This document shows, in pieces, positions 11,434-22,737 of a stretch of 64,000 nt of DNA. The stretch comes from Alloascoidea africana (Eukaryota; Ascomycota; Alloascoideomycetes; Alloascoideales; Alloascoideaceae), in the NCBI GenBank assembly GCA_030581615.1, contig JAKTTT010000072.1:1-64000 (forward strand). The letters are read 5' to 3'. The translations under genes and the position numbers were made by a program. The notes beneath the pieces were generated by a model. The model was not told the origin of the DNA. It did not search any database and was given only the letters and a program-made list of their open reading frames with translations. Position 1 is the first letter of the stretch. The number at the start of each line of letters is the position of its first letter.

Positions 11434-12737
11434 TTCAGCTGGTTGTTGGTGATCTGAGAGAGAGAGAAACGGAGGTTTGGTGGCAAGAAATCTCCCGTTG
11501 AGATGTGGGTGTACGGGTGTACCGAAATATCACATGGTGCTGATTATGCCGGCTGACGGATTCGTTCGCGTGCATATACAGGGAGGCGAGATATTATCTG
11601 TTTTAGTCACTAAAGAGGCAGATTGATGCCGGTCCTGCATATGGGATTTGCCAGGTGGGATGACTTGCTTATACGAGCAGCCAGCCTTTACTGCTTTCAA
11701 GAAAACAGAGGCGATGATGGTCCACTCCCTGGTTGTCTTAATGTCTTGAGCAAGCAAAGGCCTCTTTGGGACTGGTCACAGAAGCAATTACTTGGAATAC
11801 TTTGTCCCCCTTTAGAAGAGTATTCTGCCTGTATCAGATCAAAGTGAAATCCATTAAGGAACCAAAATTTCTAATCTGGCACTTGAAGAGATCTTTGATT
11901 GCTGCCATAGGAACTCGTTCTTTTTTTAATCTCTATTCAAGATCGGCAGTTTTGTCTTCTATTGATTAGATGCTTACACTCGAACTAACCGCCGCTGAGA
12001 GATTTGACTAGTTGATTGAGCATGATATTCCCCTACATCAGGAACGACCCTGTTAGGTACAGTTTGGAGTGGATGTTTCTAGAACCTAAAGAAAAGAGGA
12101 GGAAGACACTTAGTTGGTTGCCTTTGTGTTCTGCTGGTCTACGCCGTATATGGTTTTGGTAACTGGGGTCTTTCTTTCAACGTATAAAATCATTTAGTAG
12201 TATGTAGCACATGATTCTATATAGATCCGGACTCTACATTTTAACGGCGTTTAAAGTCGCAAAAGGTTATTGTGGTCCTATCACAGATTGCGGCGCTTTA
12301 GATTTGACCAATAATGCTCTCACCCGCAATGAAGATGAGAACAAAATCTAAATCTATTGAATCTGAATGCTTTATACCCTGGTTCTCTTTCATAGAAATC
12401 TAAGGTAAGCGGCTAGAATGATTGGAGAATTAGTTATGCTTTAAAAGCTCTTCCATATTGTCCTTTGCTATACGGGCACTGTCAGCAAGCTTCCACTTTC
12501 CTCAAATCCATAAATATTAGGAGGCAGCTTCCTACACTGTTTCTTTTTTTTTCCCCTTGGTAGTAAATATTTATCATTTTAAGGATAAAAAGCAGATTTC
12601 CTTTTTTTCCCTTGACTTTGAGGGTTTTGTCGAGAGTACATTACCGTTGATCCGGATCGCCACTTATCATATAGTAAACCGGTCGCACAGCTGTTTAATC
12701 CTCTTTTTGATTTTTATGCTTGTTTGGAGAAACCATA
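11434..12737. other. shared upstream region of VRP1 and the GATA factor gene
   Basis: This 1.3-kb stretch lies between two divergent genes and serves both promoters. Open frames are short and have no family resemblance. A GA-rich run lies just upstream of the VRP1 start (about 11455-11470). Nothing else was recognised. Confidence 0.6.
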
Positions 12738-14180
12738 ATGGTAATGGATTCTAATATGTCTGATAATACGATGTTGAGTTTACCTTCAGAAAAAGTTGTC
12801 TTGCCAAGTTTGAGCTCTCTTTTGTCAACCATACAAGACAACGAACAAAACCGGGAAGTAGTCATTAGAAATAATCAAGAACACAACAGAGACAGTTATT
12901 ATTATGTAGACAAAGAGAAAAGAATTCAATCATTTACTGATAACCGCAACCAGAGCCCTGTTAGTTGGGGGAGTTCACCGCCTCTCTCTCATCCATCTCA
13001 AACTCCTGATAAGGGCAACTACAATACTCCACGAAGTAGACCCATGGCCCAAATAGATAACAACGCAGAAACATTTAATGCTCCAATATTATTCAGAAGC
13101 CCTTTATCCAACGGCAATAATCATTCCCCTTATATTGCAAGTACACGAAAATCCAACTCGGACGGCGGCGTACCGAGTACACGACTGGATCAATCACCTG
13201 TCAACCCTGTGTTTCAAGGAGATGCTAACAGATCGGCACTAAAGGTCTCTGAATGCATAGACGTTGAAGTACAAGAATTACAAAGGACTTGTTCTTTTTT
13301 GATGGAGTTTTCCCGAGACGTGCTTAAGAGTGTTTCTAAAGGTGATTCAACCAGCATAGCTTCTATAGTTATTCAAAACTATTTATCGCATGCACGAAGA
13401 GCAAAGGTATTAATAGAGGATATCGAAAACTTTGTGTCACATAGTGCCAGCCAGTTCGATCGTTCGCAAGGAAGTCCAAATGAAATACCTTCTCATTTAT
13501 ACCGAAGAAGTTTCCCAAACCATCAGAACAGAATGAATGGTCGGACCGAAACTTCAATTGTTAGCAGTACGCCCGATGCTATGCATCATTCAAGAGGTTC
13601 TAGCACAGACACACAAAGAATAGCAAGCACAGGCTACTTCACCACTGCTGCACACACTCCAAGTTCCAGTATCGACTCTCAAGTTCCTGAATGCTCACCG
13701 CCCAGTACCCGTACTTACGAAAGTTTCGAAAATGGACCGGCACAGAAGGCGAGCTTTCCACTTTGCCAACTACGTTCGGAATCCTTCCTGCCTCCTGATT
13801 CAACGAAATCACCACTACGGAATGGTAGACAGAAGCAATCTAGCCATGAGCTCAAATCAAAAAAGCGAAAATCTATTGTACCCCCTATGTCCCCCAACGA
13901 TGATAAACCAGACCAAGAACAGGAAGCGCTTACGTGTTGCCATTGCGGGTGTACTGATACACCAGAATGGAGACATGGTCCCAAAGCTCTCAAACTGCTC
14001 TGCAACGCTTGTGGACTATTCTATGGCAAATTGAAAAGGTTCAAGGGTGTAGAGCAGGCCGATAAAGATCTGCTCGTGCTACACAATGGAGGACAGTATA
14101 GACGTCGGCGCATTGAGCATCATGAGCGAGCGCTTGAAAAAGCATTGCTAATGATAAAACTGAATAATGAAAAAAGCTAG
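12738..14180 (+). CDS. GATA-type zinc-finger transcription factor
   Basis: Nuclear DNA-binding protein of 480 residues. The only recognised domain is a single class IV zinc finger near residues 400-440: C-x2-C-x18-C-x2-C with TDTPEWRHGP and LLCNACGLFYGKLKRF. The TPEWR-x-GP and CNACGLFYxKL form resembles the Gat2/Srd1/WC-2 group rather than the Gln3/Gat1 nitrogen regulators, which have TPLWRR. A basic tail with YRRRRIEHHERALEKALL follows. The N-terminal 390 residues are low-complexity, Asn- and Ser-rich, with a predicted helical stretch near VQELQRTCSFLMEFSRDVL. The first ATG in frame is at 12738. The target genes are not known. Confidence 0.9.
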   Translation: MVMDSNMSDNTMLSLPSEKVVLPSLSSLLSTIQDNEQNREVVIRNNQEHNRDSYYYVDKEKRIQSFTDNRNQSPVSWGSSPPLSHPSQTPDKGNYNTPRSRPMAQIDNNAETFNAPILFRSPLSNGNNHSPYIASTRKSNSDGGVPSTRLDQSPVNPVFQGDANRSALKVSECIDVEVQELQRTCSFLMEFSRDVLKSVSKGDSTSIASIVIQNYLSHARRAKVLIEDIENFVSHSASQFDRSQGSPNEIPSHLYRRSFPNHQNRMNGRTETSIVSSTPDAMHHSRGSSTDTQRIASTGYFTTAAHTPSSSIDSQVPECSPPSTRTYESFENGPAQKASFPLCQLRSESFLPPDSTKSPLRNGRQKQSSHELKSKKRKSIVPPMSPNDDKPDQEQEALTCCHCGCTDTPEWRHGPKALKLLCNACGLFYGKLKRFKGVEQADKDLLVLHNGGQYRRRRIEHHERALEKALLMIKLNNEKS

Positions 14181-14603
14181 GCTGGTATAAGCAGTCTTGG
14201 AAAGTAAAGCAACGAACGGTTTGAACAATTCTCTCAAATTTTTCCTTAATTCATGCTGTACATTAGGTAGCCTGTGGACTTCAGGTATAATGATAATGAC
14301 TTTGGTATTGATCTTTTAAACCTCGAAATCCTATTGTAACATCTAATGTTTAGCTCTTGGTGCAAACCGTACATTACACATTTGCTAATGTTTGATTGGA
14401 TTCAAAGCACAACTTTGGCAATTCAAGGAACCAAGTGATGCTTAGCTTTTGCAATGATTTCGATCAAAGGATTCTTCGCCACTGTCAGTGATGACTTTTT
14501 TGTCTTATGAATGATTAAACCCTTTATTAATGTGTAGACGCTAGAAATGCTAAGTAATTTAATGATAATAAAGCCTTGTTCAAAAAATCAAAACTCGGAG
14601 AAA
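14181..14603. other. intergenic region between convergent genes
   Basis: This 0.4-kb AT-rich stretch lies between the ends of the GATA factor gene and the helical protein gene. It is expected to hold both polyadenylation regions. No other feature was seen. Confidence 0.55.
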
Positions 14604-16440
14604 TCAACAACTAACACCAATTTCCTCCAAATTCCTTTTTGATACAGCGTACAAGTAATGCCTCTCAACTTTCAGTTGTACAGTCTCCCTCAATAGATAC
14701 CTTGCAGCTACCCCCGATTTTGCCAAGTTCAAAGAATTTTTGTTGAAAACAGTATAATTCTTTTGAAGAATATTTTGTGCCTTGCCCTCACTTGCAAGTT
14801 TTGCCCGTGCATTGTCAACATCACCACGATGAAGAAAAGTCTTACATTTTTTTAAAATTAATAAAGTGTCTGCCCCCGTATTGGAAGTGGCTTTTTCAAG
14901 AGCTGCTGATGCCAGTGAAGAAAAGGAAGCGGCCATGCTGTAAAGCTCCCATTTCTTTTCATTGTTTAGTCGACCATCATAAAGGTCAATAGCGCTGAGA
15001 ATTGATTCTGATGCTGCAATATTCAACTCGAAACAATTCTTATCAACTGGAAAGAATTGACCTGCAGGGGTTGTGAGGTTCTTCCAAAGGATTCCAAAAT
15101 CAGAAGGGAGAATGGTTCTCAGGCTATAATATCTTAAAACCTCAACACAAGAGGTGGTAACGTTATTTGGTGACAAAGGCGGAATAGTAAGGTTCGTAAT
15201 AAAAGTTTCTGGTTCATTCTTGGTGTTATGATCATCTTCAACTTCTGTACTGACAGGATACTGTTTTAGGTATTGATTAATCAGTTCAATCACTTTCTTT
15301 GCACTAGATTGTGTTGCATTAGCAATGACTTCAGCTTCCAGCGAGTCAACCGAAGAATCTATCCAACTAGTTATACAGCCTAGTAAGACGTTCAGCGTTT
15401 CAAGTACAGTTGATGGAATAACTGTCTCTGTTTGACTTGCAAGCTCTTCTGAACCAGATGTCCTTTCTTCTGTGTTTGGTTCTGTGGCTTGATTCTCGAT
15501 TTCATTGACAAACTTTTCAAGCTCTTTAATCTGCAGTTCCACAACAGATTCTAGAGCGTCTTTTACTTTTTCAAAGCATTCATTCTTGTTAAGATTTTCC
15601 AGCTCTTGATCCATTGAATTGTCTCTTTGATTTCTGTCTACTGAATTCTCTGACACAGATTCACCAAATTCTAAAAACACCAAACCGTAATTGTGTAAAA
15701 AATCCCACCCGCCCACACATAATACGGCAAAAATTTCTTTAACACGATCATAAATGAGGGCAATATCTTGGATCGATTTCAATACCACATCTCTCTTTTG
15801 AACAATGTTGTCATATCCAGTTTGCACAACGATCTGATGCAGCTTGGGGTTACAACTTTCCAGTTCTGCAACGTTGAACTTTAGATTTTGAACCAAGTTT
15901 TGGGCCACAAGATCTGTATGATTGTTTTGCAAATCAATAAGATTGCTCCTGAATAAATACTCAAAGTTTATAAGCTCAAGTGAGAATTGGAACCTTTCAT
16001 ATGTCTGTTGTAGTAGTCGCGTCAAGTTGTAACACAGATCGGTAAACGTCCTCAGATCTTCAGAAGTATTGAATTTTCGCCTAAACTCTTGTTCGTTGAT
16101 GACAGCAGTTGTGTGTAAACTGGGCAAAGGGATCACCAATGCGAAAACATCCTGACCGTACTTTTCGATTCCTGACTTGTAATGGTCGTAACTGCTCTGA
16201 TAGAACCGGATTGCTTTATTAATATCCGATCCAAACCATCTATCTGCACTTTCTTCTTCAGATACAGCATGCTCCAAAAAATCTTGTGGCTCTGACAATT
16301 CTACCGCTTTTCTTTTCTTTTGAGCATCGGATAGCTTGGGTAATTTTAAATTCTTGGTTTCTAGTATTAACAAGCTAGAGTCAGTTGCATACTCTCAATG
16401 CATGTTGCACTTTTCAAAATCAAATTACTTTTTGATCTCA
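14604..16440 (-). CDS. conserved-looking helical protein, possibly TPR-containing, function unknown
   Basis: The open frame on the minus strand runs from 16391 down to the stop at 14604, about 590 residues. I do not recognise the family. The N-terminal part has a TPR-like helix pair (RWFGSDINKAIRFYQSSYDHY, about residues 45-65) and the whole protein looks alpha-helical and acidic. The frame has no ATG for over 200 codons, so the start must lie in an upstream exon. A phase-compatible candidate begins with ATG at about 16440 (MRSKSNLILK) and joins at the acceptor ACTAG before 16365. The donor could be GTGCAA (50-nt intron) or GTATGC (32 nt, probably too short). The start is uncertain. The gene diverges from the cyclin gene. 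Confidence 0.75.
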
Positions 16441-16460
16441 TATTCTCAGGTCATCTACTA

Positions 16461-16676
16461 ATGGACCAGAACGCTATTCCTTTTGATGATACCATCGAAT
16501 TTAGAAATATTTCACAAATATTGATGGAGGCATGGAAGCATGACGTTACCCTCCCTCTCCGCTACTGTGCACATTTACCCGGCCTTTTCGCAGAAGCTTG
16601 GCTCGCTTGGTCTCACTCTTTCCCACCATCTTCAACATTGCTGGTCGTGTTGCCATTACTGCTTAATAACTTGTAG
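16461..16676 (+). CDS. small open reading frame upstream of the cyclin gene, uncertain
   Basis: An ATG at 16461 (or 16398 in the same frame) opens a frame of 71 (or 92) residues ending in TAG at 16674-16676, only 39 bp before the cyclin ATG. The translation is rich in Trp and His in the middle (ILMEAWKHDVTLPLRYCAHL) and ends in a hydrophobic stretch. No family is recognised. It could be a small gene, an upstream open frame in the cyclin mRNA, or chance. A TTCTCAG just upstream looks like a splice acceptor. Confidence 0.25.
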   Translation: MDQNAIPFDDTIEFRNISQILMEAWKHDVTLPLRYCAHLPGLFAEAWLAWSHSFPPSSTLLVVLPLLLNNL

Positions 16677-16715
16677 CGGTTGGTCCTCATAACATCTGTG
16701 ACGAATCGAGAGAGT

Positions 16716-19466
16716 ATGAGCAGTGTGAAGAAGCGAAGGCTTTTTTCAAAAGCGGGTTCAAACTCCTCTTCTGGTTCGCCCAAAGACGAAAAGCCTATTA
16801 ACGGGAAAGCCAACTCTTTGTTCACAAGGATTCACGGTCCTATAGGCAAGGGAGGCAACGGAAAGAGTAATAATGTGAACAAGAGGAATCAGCGGTCTCC
16901 AGTAGAGAGAAGAAAATCGTTTACTGAGCAGAGACGGAAAACTCAATGTGATGCTGCTACTGTACAATCTGTACCCACGGTTGCGAACCCCAACCATATC
17001 AAAATATCCTCGTCTCCTAAATCTGCTTCAAGGAAAGAATCAAGAACAGTTGCTCAGCTAATTAATAATCACATGGATAAGCCTTATAGGGTTCCAAGCA
17101 AAGGTGACAAGCCTTCGTCAAGTGACAATCAATCTAACAGTTCGGCGTCTCAAGAGGATGCCATTTTCAGTCCACTACCAGATGAAACAAGTTCGACTGG
17201 CTCTCAGAACGCAAAAGTAAATGACGCTAGAGGTTCGCCAAATGGTAGATCTGCGGCGACCCGGCAAAAAGTGATGCCATTGATAAATCCTAAAAGGGCT
17301 GGATTGCAAGAATCTGTTGGTGAGACGAAGAGCATCAGGCAGAAAGAGCAGAAAGGCAATGACAAACAGATTAGTACTGGCGTCTCCGAACCAAAACCAA
17401 CAACAGCCCCAGTTAATACTGTGGGTAGAAGCTCAGGATCTCCTTCATCTCAGAAGGCTAACAAGGATGGCGCAACTACTCCAAATCAAAAGCTTGACCA
17501 AGTTTCTGGCCAACACCATACCAATCAAGAGAAAAAAATAAGAAAGTCGTTATCCCCTAGTATAGGAGTTTCGAATTCTCAGATACCACCCCATGCATCA
17601 TCGAACACTATAATTGGATTAACCGCCGAGCAGGAAAAGCATCACTCCTCGCACACAAACTTGAAGAAACCAATGGAAATGGGTACAAATAGCGGAAAAT
17701 TTGAATCCGAGCCAATGCCTTCTATACCTACCATTACCATAGAGTGCAATTATATGTGCTTACAGAGCAATCCCATTGGAACTCTAAGCGTCCACAAGCC
17801 AGCAGACGGCTTCCGGACATCTACGGAACTGGTGAACAATAGCGTGGGTCTCAAAAAGGAAGGAGAAAAGCTGTCCACAAAGTTAGAAACAACTAATGAA
17901 TCCATTAAAGCAGATGAACTTCTCAGCTCTTTAACAATCGGAGATGATGAAGACTCGCGAGGTTTAAATGAAAGCTCGACAAGACGAGTGAAGAGCGTCG
18001 AGAAATCCAAATCATTCAGTAACTGGGATCGGTCTTCTGTTCCCACACCATCTCATAATGGGGGCAGTTTGACTACTCCCCATTCTCTAGATTTTCAGGA
18101 AACCAATACTGGAACCGTGCCGTTGAGATCTAAAAGTTCCAACAATGTCACTCGAAAGTGCAACATCTTCAAAACGGATAAACAGTCTTTATCTACGCCT
18201 ACCCCTGAGAGTAAAGCATGTAAGAGAGATGCTGACTCTAGCAGGCAAAATCGATCTGAAAAAGGCACTGCAAGAACCAACATGACTAATGAAGGCATGA
18301 AAGATGCACATTTAAACAGTCAAAGCTTAAAAGTCGGTAAAAGTGAAGTCTCTGAGGTAGAAAAAGATGGTTCTCAGTTTGTTAAAAGACGAAAATTGGG
18401 TGGCAACTCCAGGAGTAGCTCAAACGAGAAGGGGAAAGATTTCAGTCCCAATCGACCACGTAAAGGAAATGAAGGGATTCGTGATTCAAGCACATCAAAT
18501 AATGAAATAAGGCGACACCACAGAAAACAAATACTAACAAGCTCTAGAGAAGATACCCCTCAGTGTCTGCCAGTTCCTTTGCCAGTTCCACTGACTCCCA
18601 AAACTCCAGTAAGCCCATCTAGTAAACTAGGAGAAACAAATCCGGGAAAGGTCAGAACAAATGCCTGGCCATCGATGCTTATGATTCCACAGAATAGTTG
18701 GAAATTTATGCCACATGATACTTTGAACAATACACCCTCAACAAATGGCGGAATGAACAGAGTGGAAGAAAAATTACACCGATTGAAAGGTGTCAACTTT
18801 ATAATCAGTTGTTGCAAGACTCTTCAGCTTCCTAGAATGACCATCTATGCCGCTGCAATATTCTTTCACAGATATTACATTCGACACCGTTTTCAAGATG
18901 TGCACAGATATGAAATTGCCAGTGGAGCCATTTATTTGGCTACCAAGGTCGAAGAAACATGGGTGCGCCAGCCCGACCTAATAGGCGCTTGTTCAAAGAT
19001 AGCTTCCAAGAATCCCAAGCTAGTGCTGGCAGCCGATTCAAAGGAATTTGAAAAATGGCAATCACTGATTTTGAGCGTGGAGATAAAATTGATGGAGACG
19101 CTCTGTTTTGATCTTCAATTGGATAGCCCATATCAATATCTAAACACGATATGCAGCGACTTGGAGCTTGTGGATAAAAATTTGAAAGCCTGCAAAAGAT
19201 CATGGCAGTTTCTCGATGATAGTGTCCGCACGACTGTTGGGCTTTGCTTTGACGCAAAAACAATCGCTGTATGTGCGGTCTATGCCTGTGTTACGTATCC
19301 TAAGCAAAAACAGACAGAGTCAGGACCTTTAAATCTCCCCGAATTGTGGTGGCAGAAGAAATATGATGTGAAGTTGGAGGATATGGAAGAAATTCTGAAA
19401 CTCATGTCTGAGGTTTATAATGACCAACCTGGATTTTCGAATCTGTATAGATTCTCTGATCCCTAA
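16716..19466 (+). CDS. cyclin K/T-like (Bur2/Ctk2 type) cyclin with very long N-terminal extension
   Basis: Protein of 916 residues whose C-terminal 240 residues are a cyclin box. Diagnostic blocks are MTIYAAAIFFHRYYIRHRF, YEIASGAIYLATKVEETWVR, ILSVEIKLMETLCFDLQLDSPYQYL and AKTIAVCAVYACV. These resemble transcription cyclins of the K/T/Bur2/Ctk2 group, which activate Cdk9- or Cdk12-like kinases on RNA polymerase II. The first 670 residues are disordered, rich in Ser, Lys and Asn, with several SP and TP sites and basic patches, and share no family. S. cerevisiae Bur2 and Ctk2 are 395 and 323 residues, so the extension is unusual. The ATG at 16716 is the first in frame. Which kinase it serves cannot be told here. 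Confidence 0.87.
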   Translation: MSSVKKRRLFSKAGSNSSSGSPKDEKPINGKANSLFTRIHGPIGKGGNGKSNNVNKRNQRSPVERRKSFTEQRRKTQCDAATVQSVPTVANPNHIKISSSPKSASRKESRTVAQLINNHMDKPYRVPSKGDKPSSSDNQSNSSASQEDAIFSPLPDETSSTGSQNAKVNDARGSPNGRSAATRQKVMPLINPKRAGLQESVGETKSIRQKEQKGNDKQISTGVSEPKPTTAPVNTVGRSSGSPSSQKANKDGATTPNQKLDQVSGQHHTNQEKKIRKSLSPSIGVSNSQIPPHASSNTIIGLTAEQEKHHSSHTNLKKPMEMGTNSGKFESEPMPSIPTITIECNYMCLQSNPIGTLSVHKPADGFRTSTELVNNSVGLKKEGEKLSTKLETTNESIKADELLSSLTIGDDEDSRGLNESSTRRVKSVEKSKSFSNWDRSSVPTPSHNGGSLTTPHSLDFQETNTGTVPLRSKSSNNVTRKCNIFKTDKQSLSTPTPESKACKRDADSSRQNRSEKGTARTNMTNEGMKDAHLNSQSLKVGKSEVSEVEKDGSQFVKRRKLGGNSRSSSNEKGKDFSPNRPRKGNEGIRDSSTSNNEIRRHHRKQILTSSREDTPQCLPVPLPVPLTPKTPVSPSSKLGETNPGKVRTNAWPSMLMIPQNSWKFMPHDTLNNTPSTNGGMNRVEEKLHRLKGVNFIISCCKTLQLPRMTIYAAAIFFHRYYIRHRFQDVHRYEIASGAIYLATKVEETWVRQPDLIGACSKIASKNPKLVLAADSKEFEKWQSLILSVEIKLMETLCFDLQLDSPYQYLNTICSDLELVDKNLKACKRSWQFLDDSVRTTVGLCFDAKTIAVCAVYACVTYPKQKQTESGPLNLPELWWQKKYDVKLEDMEEILKLMSEVYNDQPGFSNLYRFSDP

Positions 19467-19808
19467 CACAGAACTTATAGTTCTAGATGTATTTCAAAAA
19501 TGAGACAATGATTTTGCTCTTCTGAGCTCTTATGCTCTTTGCTGTTTTGTATTGTATTATTTTTTTATTATTGTTTTTTTTTTTTTTTCAAGTTATTTTG
19601 GGATTCATGTATTTCACGATTGCACTTTTCAGGTTTGCATTTAACGATTATCAATTCATAGTTTTATACTAATAGTTTTAGTTTCAATATAAACTCGCTC
19701 ATACGAATACGACAAGTGGTGTCTGAAACCGTCTCCACATCTCGTATATGCCACCCTTACATTCGGGAACAGTCATGAGAAGACGATGACGGTGTCATTC
19801 TTACGAAA
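19467..19808. other. intergenic region with long poly(T) tract
   Basis: This 0.34-kb stretch lies between the convergent ends of the cyclin and YJU3 genes. It contains a T-rich run at about 19558-19590, with at least 15 T in a row, and AT-rich sequence suited to transcript ends. No gene is seen. Confidence 0.6.
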
Positions 19809-20874
19809 CTAAAGCTTTGAGTCTGAGCTCTGGTTTTTTGCTTGTGTTCTATCACTGATGGTGGTGTTCACAAACTGCTCAAAATCCCGGAGAACTTGGT
19901 CTTTGTACTCGGGAACTTCTAGATACAACGAGTGATATCCTCCCTTGTACTCTTTCAACTCCACTTTGGCGTCCGAGGGAACGTTTTGTACAAACTTTCT
20001 AGAGCCGCTTATACTGTTAATCTCATCTGCGTCGCCGTGTTGCACCAATATGGGCACCTGTTGGCTGATATCGGTCAAAAACTCGGGTTTCATCAACCTG
20101 AGTCCACGCTCAATCATATCGTTCATCTGTCGGATTGTGCAGATCATTGGCGAAAGCTCATCGTTTTCAATCTCCTTCTGGGTCTCCACATCATGGGTGA
20201 TTTTGTCTACCTTGAGGTCAGTCGCTACGTGATATCTAGGAAGGAAACGGGCTGCTGTCGACATGATGCTCTTCAGAACAAAGTTCGGAGCAGTGGTCGG
20301 ATGAAGAAGGACCATTGGTGCACAGGCAATGATTCCCGCAACGTTCTTCCCAAGTCCACCCAGGTTGATATCACGTCTGCTCTGTTGTGCTTCAGAGCCA
20401 CTGCCCAGCCCCAGCACGCTGTAGTTCAGTACGATGCCGCCGCCCATGGAGTGGCCCAAAAGGAACAGATGCCCGGTAAAATCGGAGGAGTTCAAGATTC
20501 GCTTGACGAAGAAATCGAGATCTTTGAACGTGTGCTGCTCGTCCGTCACACCTATTTCGGAGCCTAACGAGGTCTCGCCTGCTCCGCGCTGGTCAAAAAT
20601 GAACACACGGAGTCCCAGCTTTTCGGAAATGTAGGCATTGAACTTGTCATACACGGAGACGTGTTCGGAAAACCCGTGGACCCAGAGTAAGTCTGCTTTT
20701 GCAGTCGTGGAGTTCTTAAGGGAAGCGCATCACAATACAAAAATGCGGGGATTGTAAGTGTTAGAAAGGTCTAGGAAATAGAAAAAAGCCATTGGAAATG
20801 CTTACCGGTTTCCAGGAGCGAGTATGGAAGTTTGCACCGTCAAAAGAGACTATTTCATCGGTGAAAGTCGCCAT
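19809..20874 (-). CDS. YJU3: monoacylglycerol lipase
   Basis: Alpha/beta hydrolase that cleaves monoacylglycerols, in S. cerevisiae at lipid droplets and membranes. Two exons: 20806-20874 (23 codons, MATFTDEIVSFDGANF start) and 19809-20714, giving 324 residues. The 91-nt intron has donor GTAAGC, branch TTCTAAC and acceptor TTAAG. Exon 2 restores the oxyanion-hole block LLWVHGFSEH. The nucleophile elbow is GHSMGGG (the Ser lies in LFLLGHSMGGG), the acid is in QHGDADEIN, and the catalytic His is in GGYHSLYLE. FDQRGAGETS matches the family. Its start codon lies 203 bp from that of the divergent IWR1 gene, so they share a short promoter. Confidence 0.93.
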
Positions 20875-21077
20875 TGTATTTAACAGAATTCGCGAAAATG
20901 AGCTAACTGTCAAGGGAAAGAAGAGCATGATCGTGGAAGTTTCGGTAGCCATCTTGGCGGTGGTCACTAATTGTACCATATCTGTCACGGCTAGATCGCA
21001 TACACCCATGCACCCATCAACATTAAGGTGCAGCGTCGCTCTTCTCTTTCACTTTCACCAGTAGACAAGCACTAATC

Positions 21078-22737
21078 ATGGGCCGAGAGACCACGCAAAG
21101 CCGCAAAAATGGCGAATCAAGGGTCGTGCCCCCTCAGATTGTTCGTGTGAAGCGAAAGAGAAATCAGGACCCCCTTCAGGCGCTGAGTAAGTGTTTTATT
21201 GGCACTGTTTGGCTAAGGTATACCAAACCATGTTTGCTAACCATTCTATTGCATTTACTTGAAACAGTTTTTGAACAGTCGAAAAGACATAAGAGTAGTG
21301 AGATAACAGGTGATTCCTATGGTATGTGCTATTTCCAAGTTTTTTTTGTTTCCCCCCCTTGGGATTAGATGATTAAACCGGGATAGCTTTGGAAGTACTA
21401 ACCTGATTTTTGGTATAGTGTTCACACTAGCAAAGACGATAAATGCTGTGCTTCGAGGTGATTCTCCTGAAAGCGAGTCATCCACGTTACTCCATCAACC
21501 ATCTTCTAAACAGGGGTCGGCATCTGAGCCTCTTGATCAGAATGATAGAGGTTCGGTAGCAAATGAACAAGAGAGTTGGGGGCCAAATCATCCCAACCAA
21601 TCACGTTCCCTGGAGGAAAGAAAAAAGATATTTTACCTCCCAAGGAGTGCAAAAGCAAAGGATTCATCCAAATCAAAGATAAATAAAGCGAAAAAGACAA
21701 AATCACAAGGTACAGGCATAACTCACAACAATGTACGTAAAGAAGAGACCAAAGTGATAGTACCAGATATGTTTGCAGAGATGGTTCAGGATTACATTTC
21801 TCAAAAGGACACTACGATGGTTTCACACCGAGAAAGTGAGAAATCATTACAAGGCAAAGAAAGTTTGCAGAAGCGACCAAGTGCTAGAAGATTAAGATCA
21901 AGAGAAGGTCAGGGCTTTGAGCAAAGGCGGCAACAAAAACAACGAGTTCATATTATCGAACCTTCAGAAGCTGGCATGAATGACACAATCAATACAAATT
22001 CCACAAGCACCATACCTGAAGTTGTTGATATGCATACTGATGACGATGAGTATGTCTATGATGTGTACTATCGAGACAGGAGCAATGAGATAAACGATTG
22101 GAAATCTGCAAACATTGGTTTTATCAAGTTGGACGATTCATATGAAGGTGAGAAGGAAGAATTGATGAACAGTTTGAGTGAAGCGGGCAGTAATATAGCC
22201 ACAGACGATGAAGATTCGAATGCGGAAGATTTTTATCAGAATGATTATCCCGATGAAGAGAACGGTACAGAAGACTTTCTCACGGGCATGAACGATGATG
22301 ACAATGAAAGGTTTTTACAAGGTAATGAGCTAGAAGGTGGGGAGGATGGAGATGATGCTATGCATCTATTAGACGATAAACTACACCATCTGCAACTTGT
22401 AGATGAGTATGACGAATTCGACGACGATGGCAATGAAAGGAGGACTGGAACGATTAACTATGACGAAGACTCATATGGCGGATGGGGAAGAGGTATGGGT
22501 ACGGAAATGTATGAGAGCGCGATTCCAGACGCTGATTATTCAAACAGATACAATGATTTTTTCAACGATGACGACGAGGATGATGACGGACTAAATGAAG
22601 TTGACAGACAACGATATGTTTTTGGGAATGAAAGTAGTGAAGATGAGATTGTCAAGTACAGAAGCCGAATCATGGGAAAATTGGAAAGAATGATTATTGA
22701 AAAGAAATCAAGCCAATTTCAAACTCAGCTCAACTGA
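21078..22737 (+). CDS. IWR1: RNA polymerase II nuclear import adaptor
   Basis: Iwr1 binds assembled RNA polymerase II in the cytoplasm and carries its nuclear localisation signal. Three exons: 21078-21186, 21268-21321 and 21419-22737, giving 493 residues. Donors are GTAAGT and GTATGT; intron 2 has a canonical TACTAAC branch. Spliced, the protein has the family's N-terminal block (IVRVKRKRNQDPLQAL) continuing into FTLAKT, and near residue 270 the signatures DVYYRDRSNEINDWKSANIG and DSNAEDFYQNDYPDEE. Much of the rest is acidic and disordered. S. cerevisiae Iwr1 is 353 residues, so this one is longer through acidic linkers. The 54-nt middle exon is small but supported by phase and by homology on both sides. 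Confidence 0.9.
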
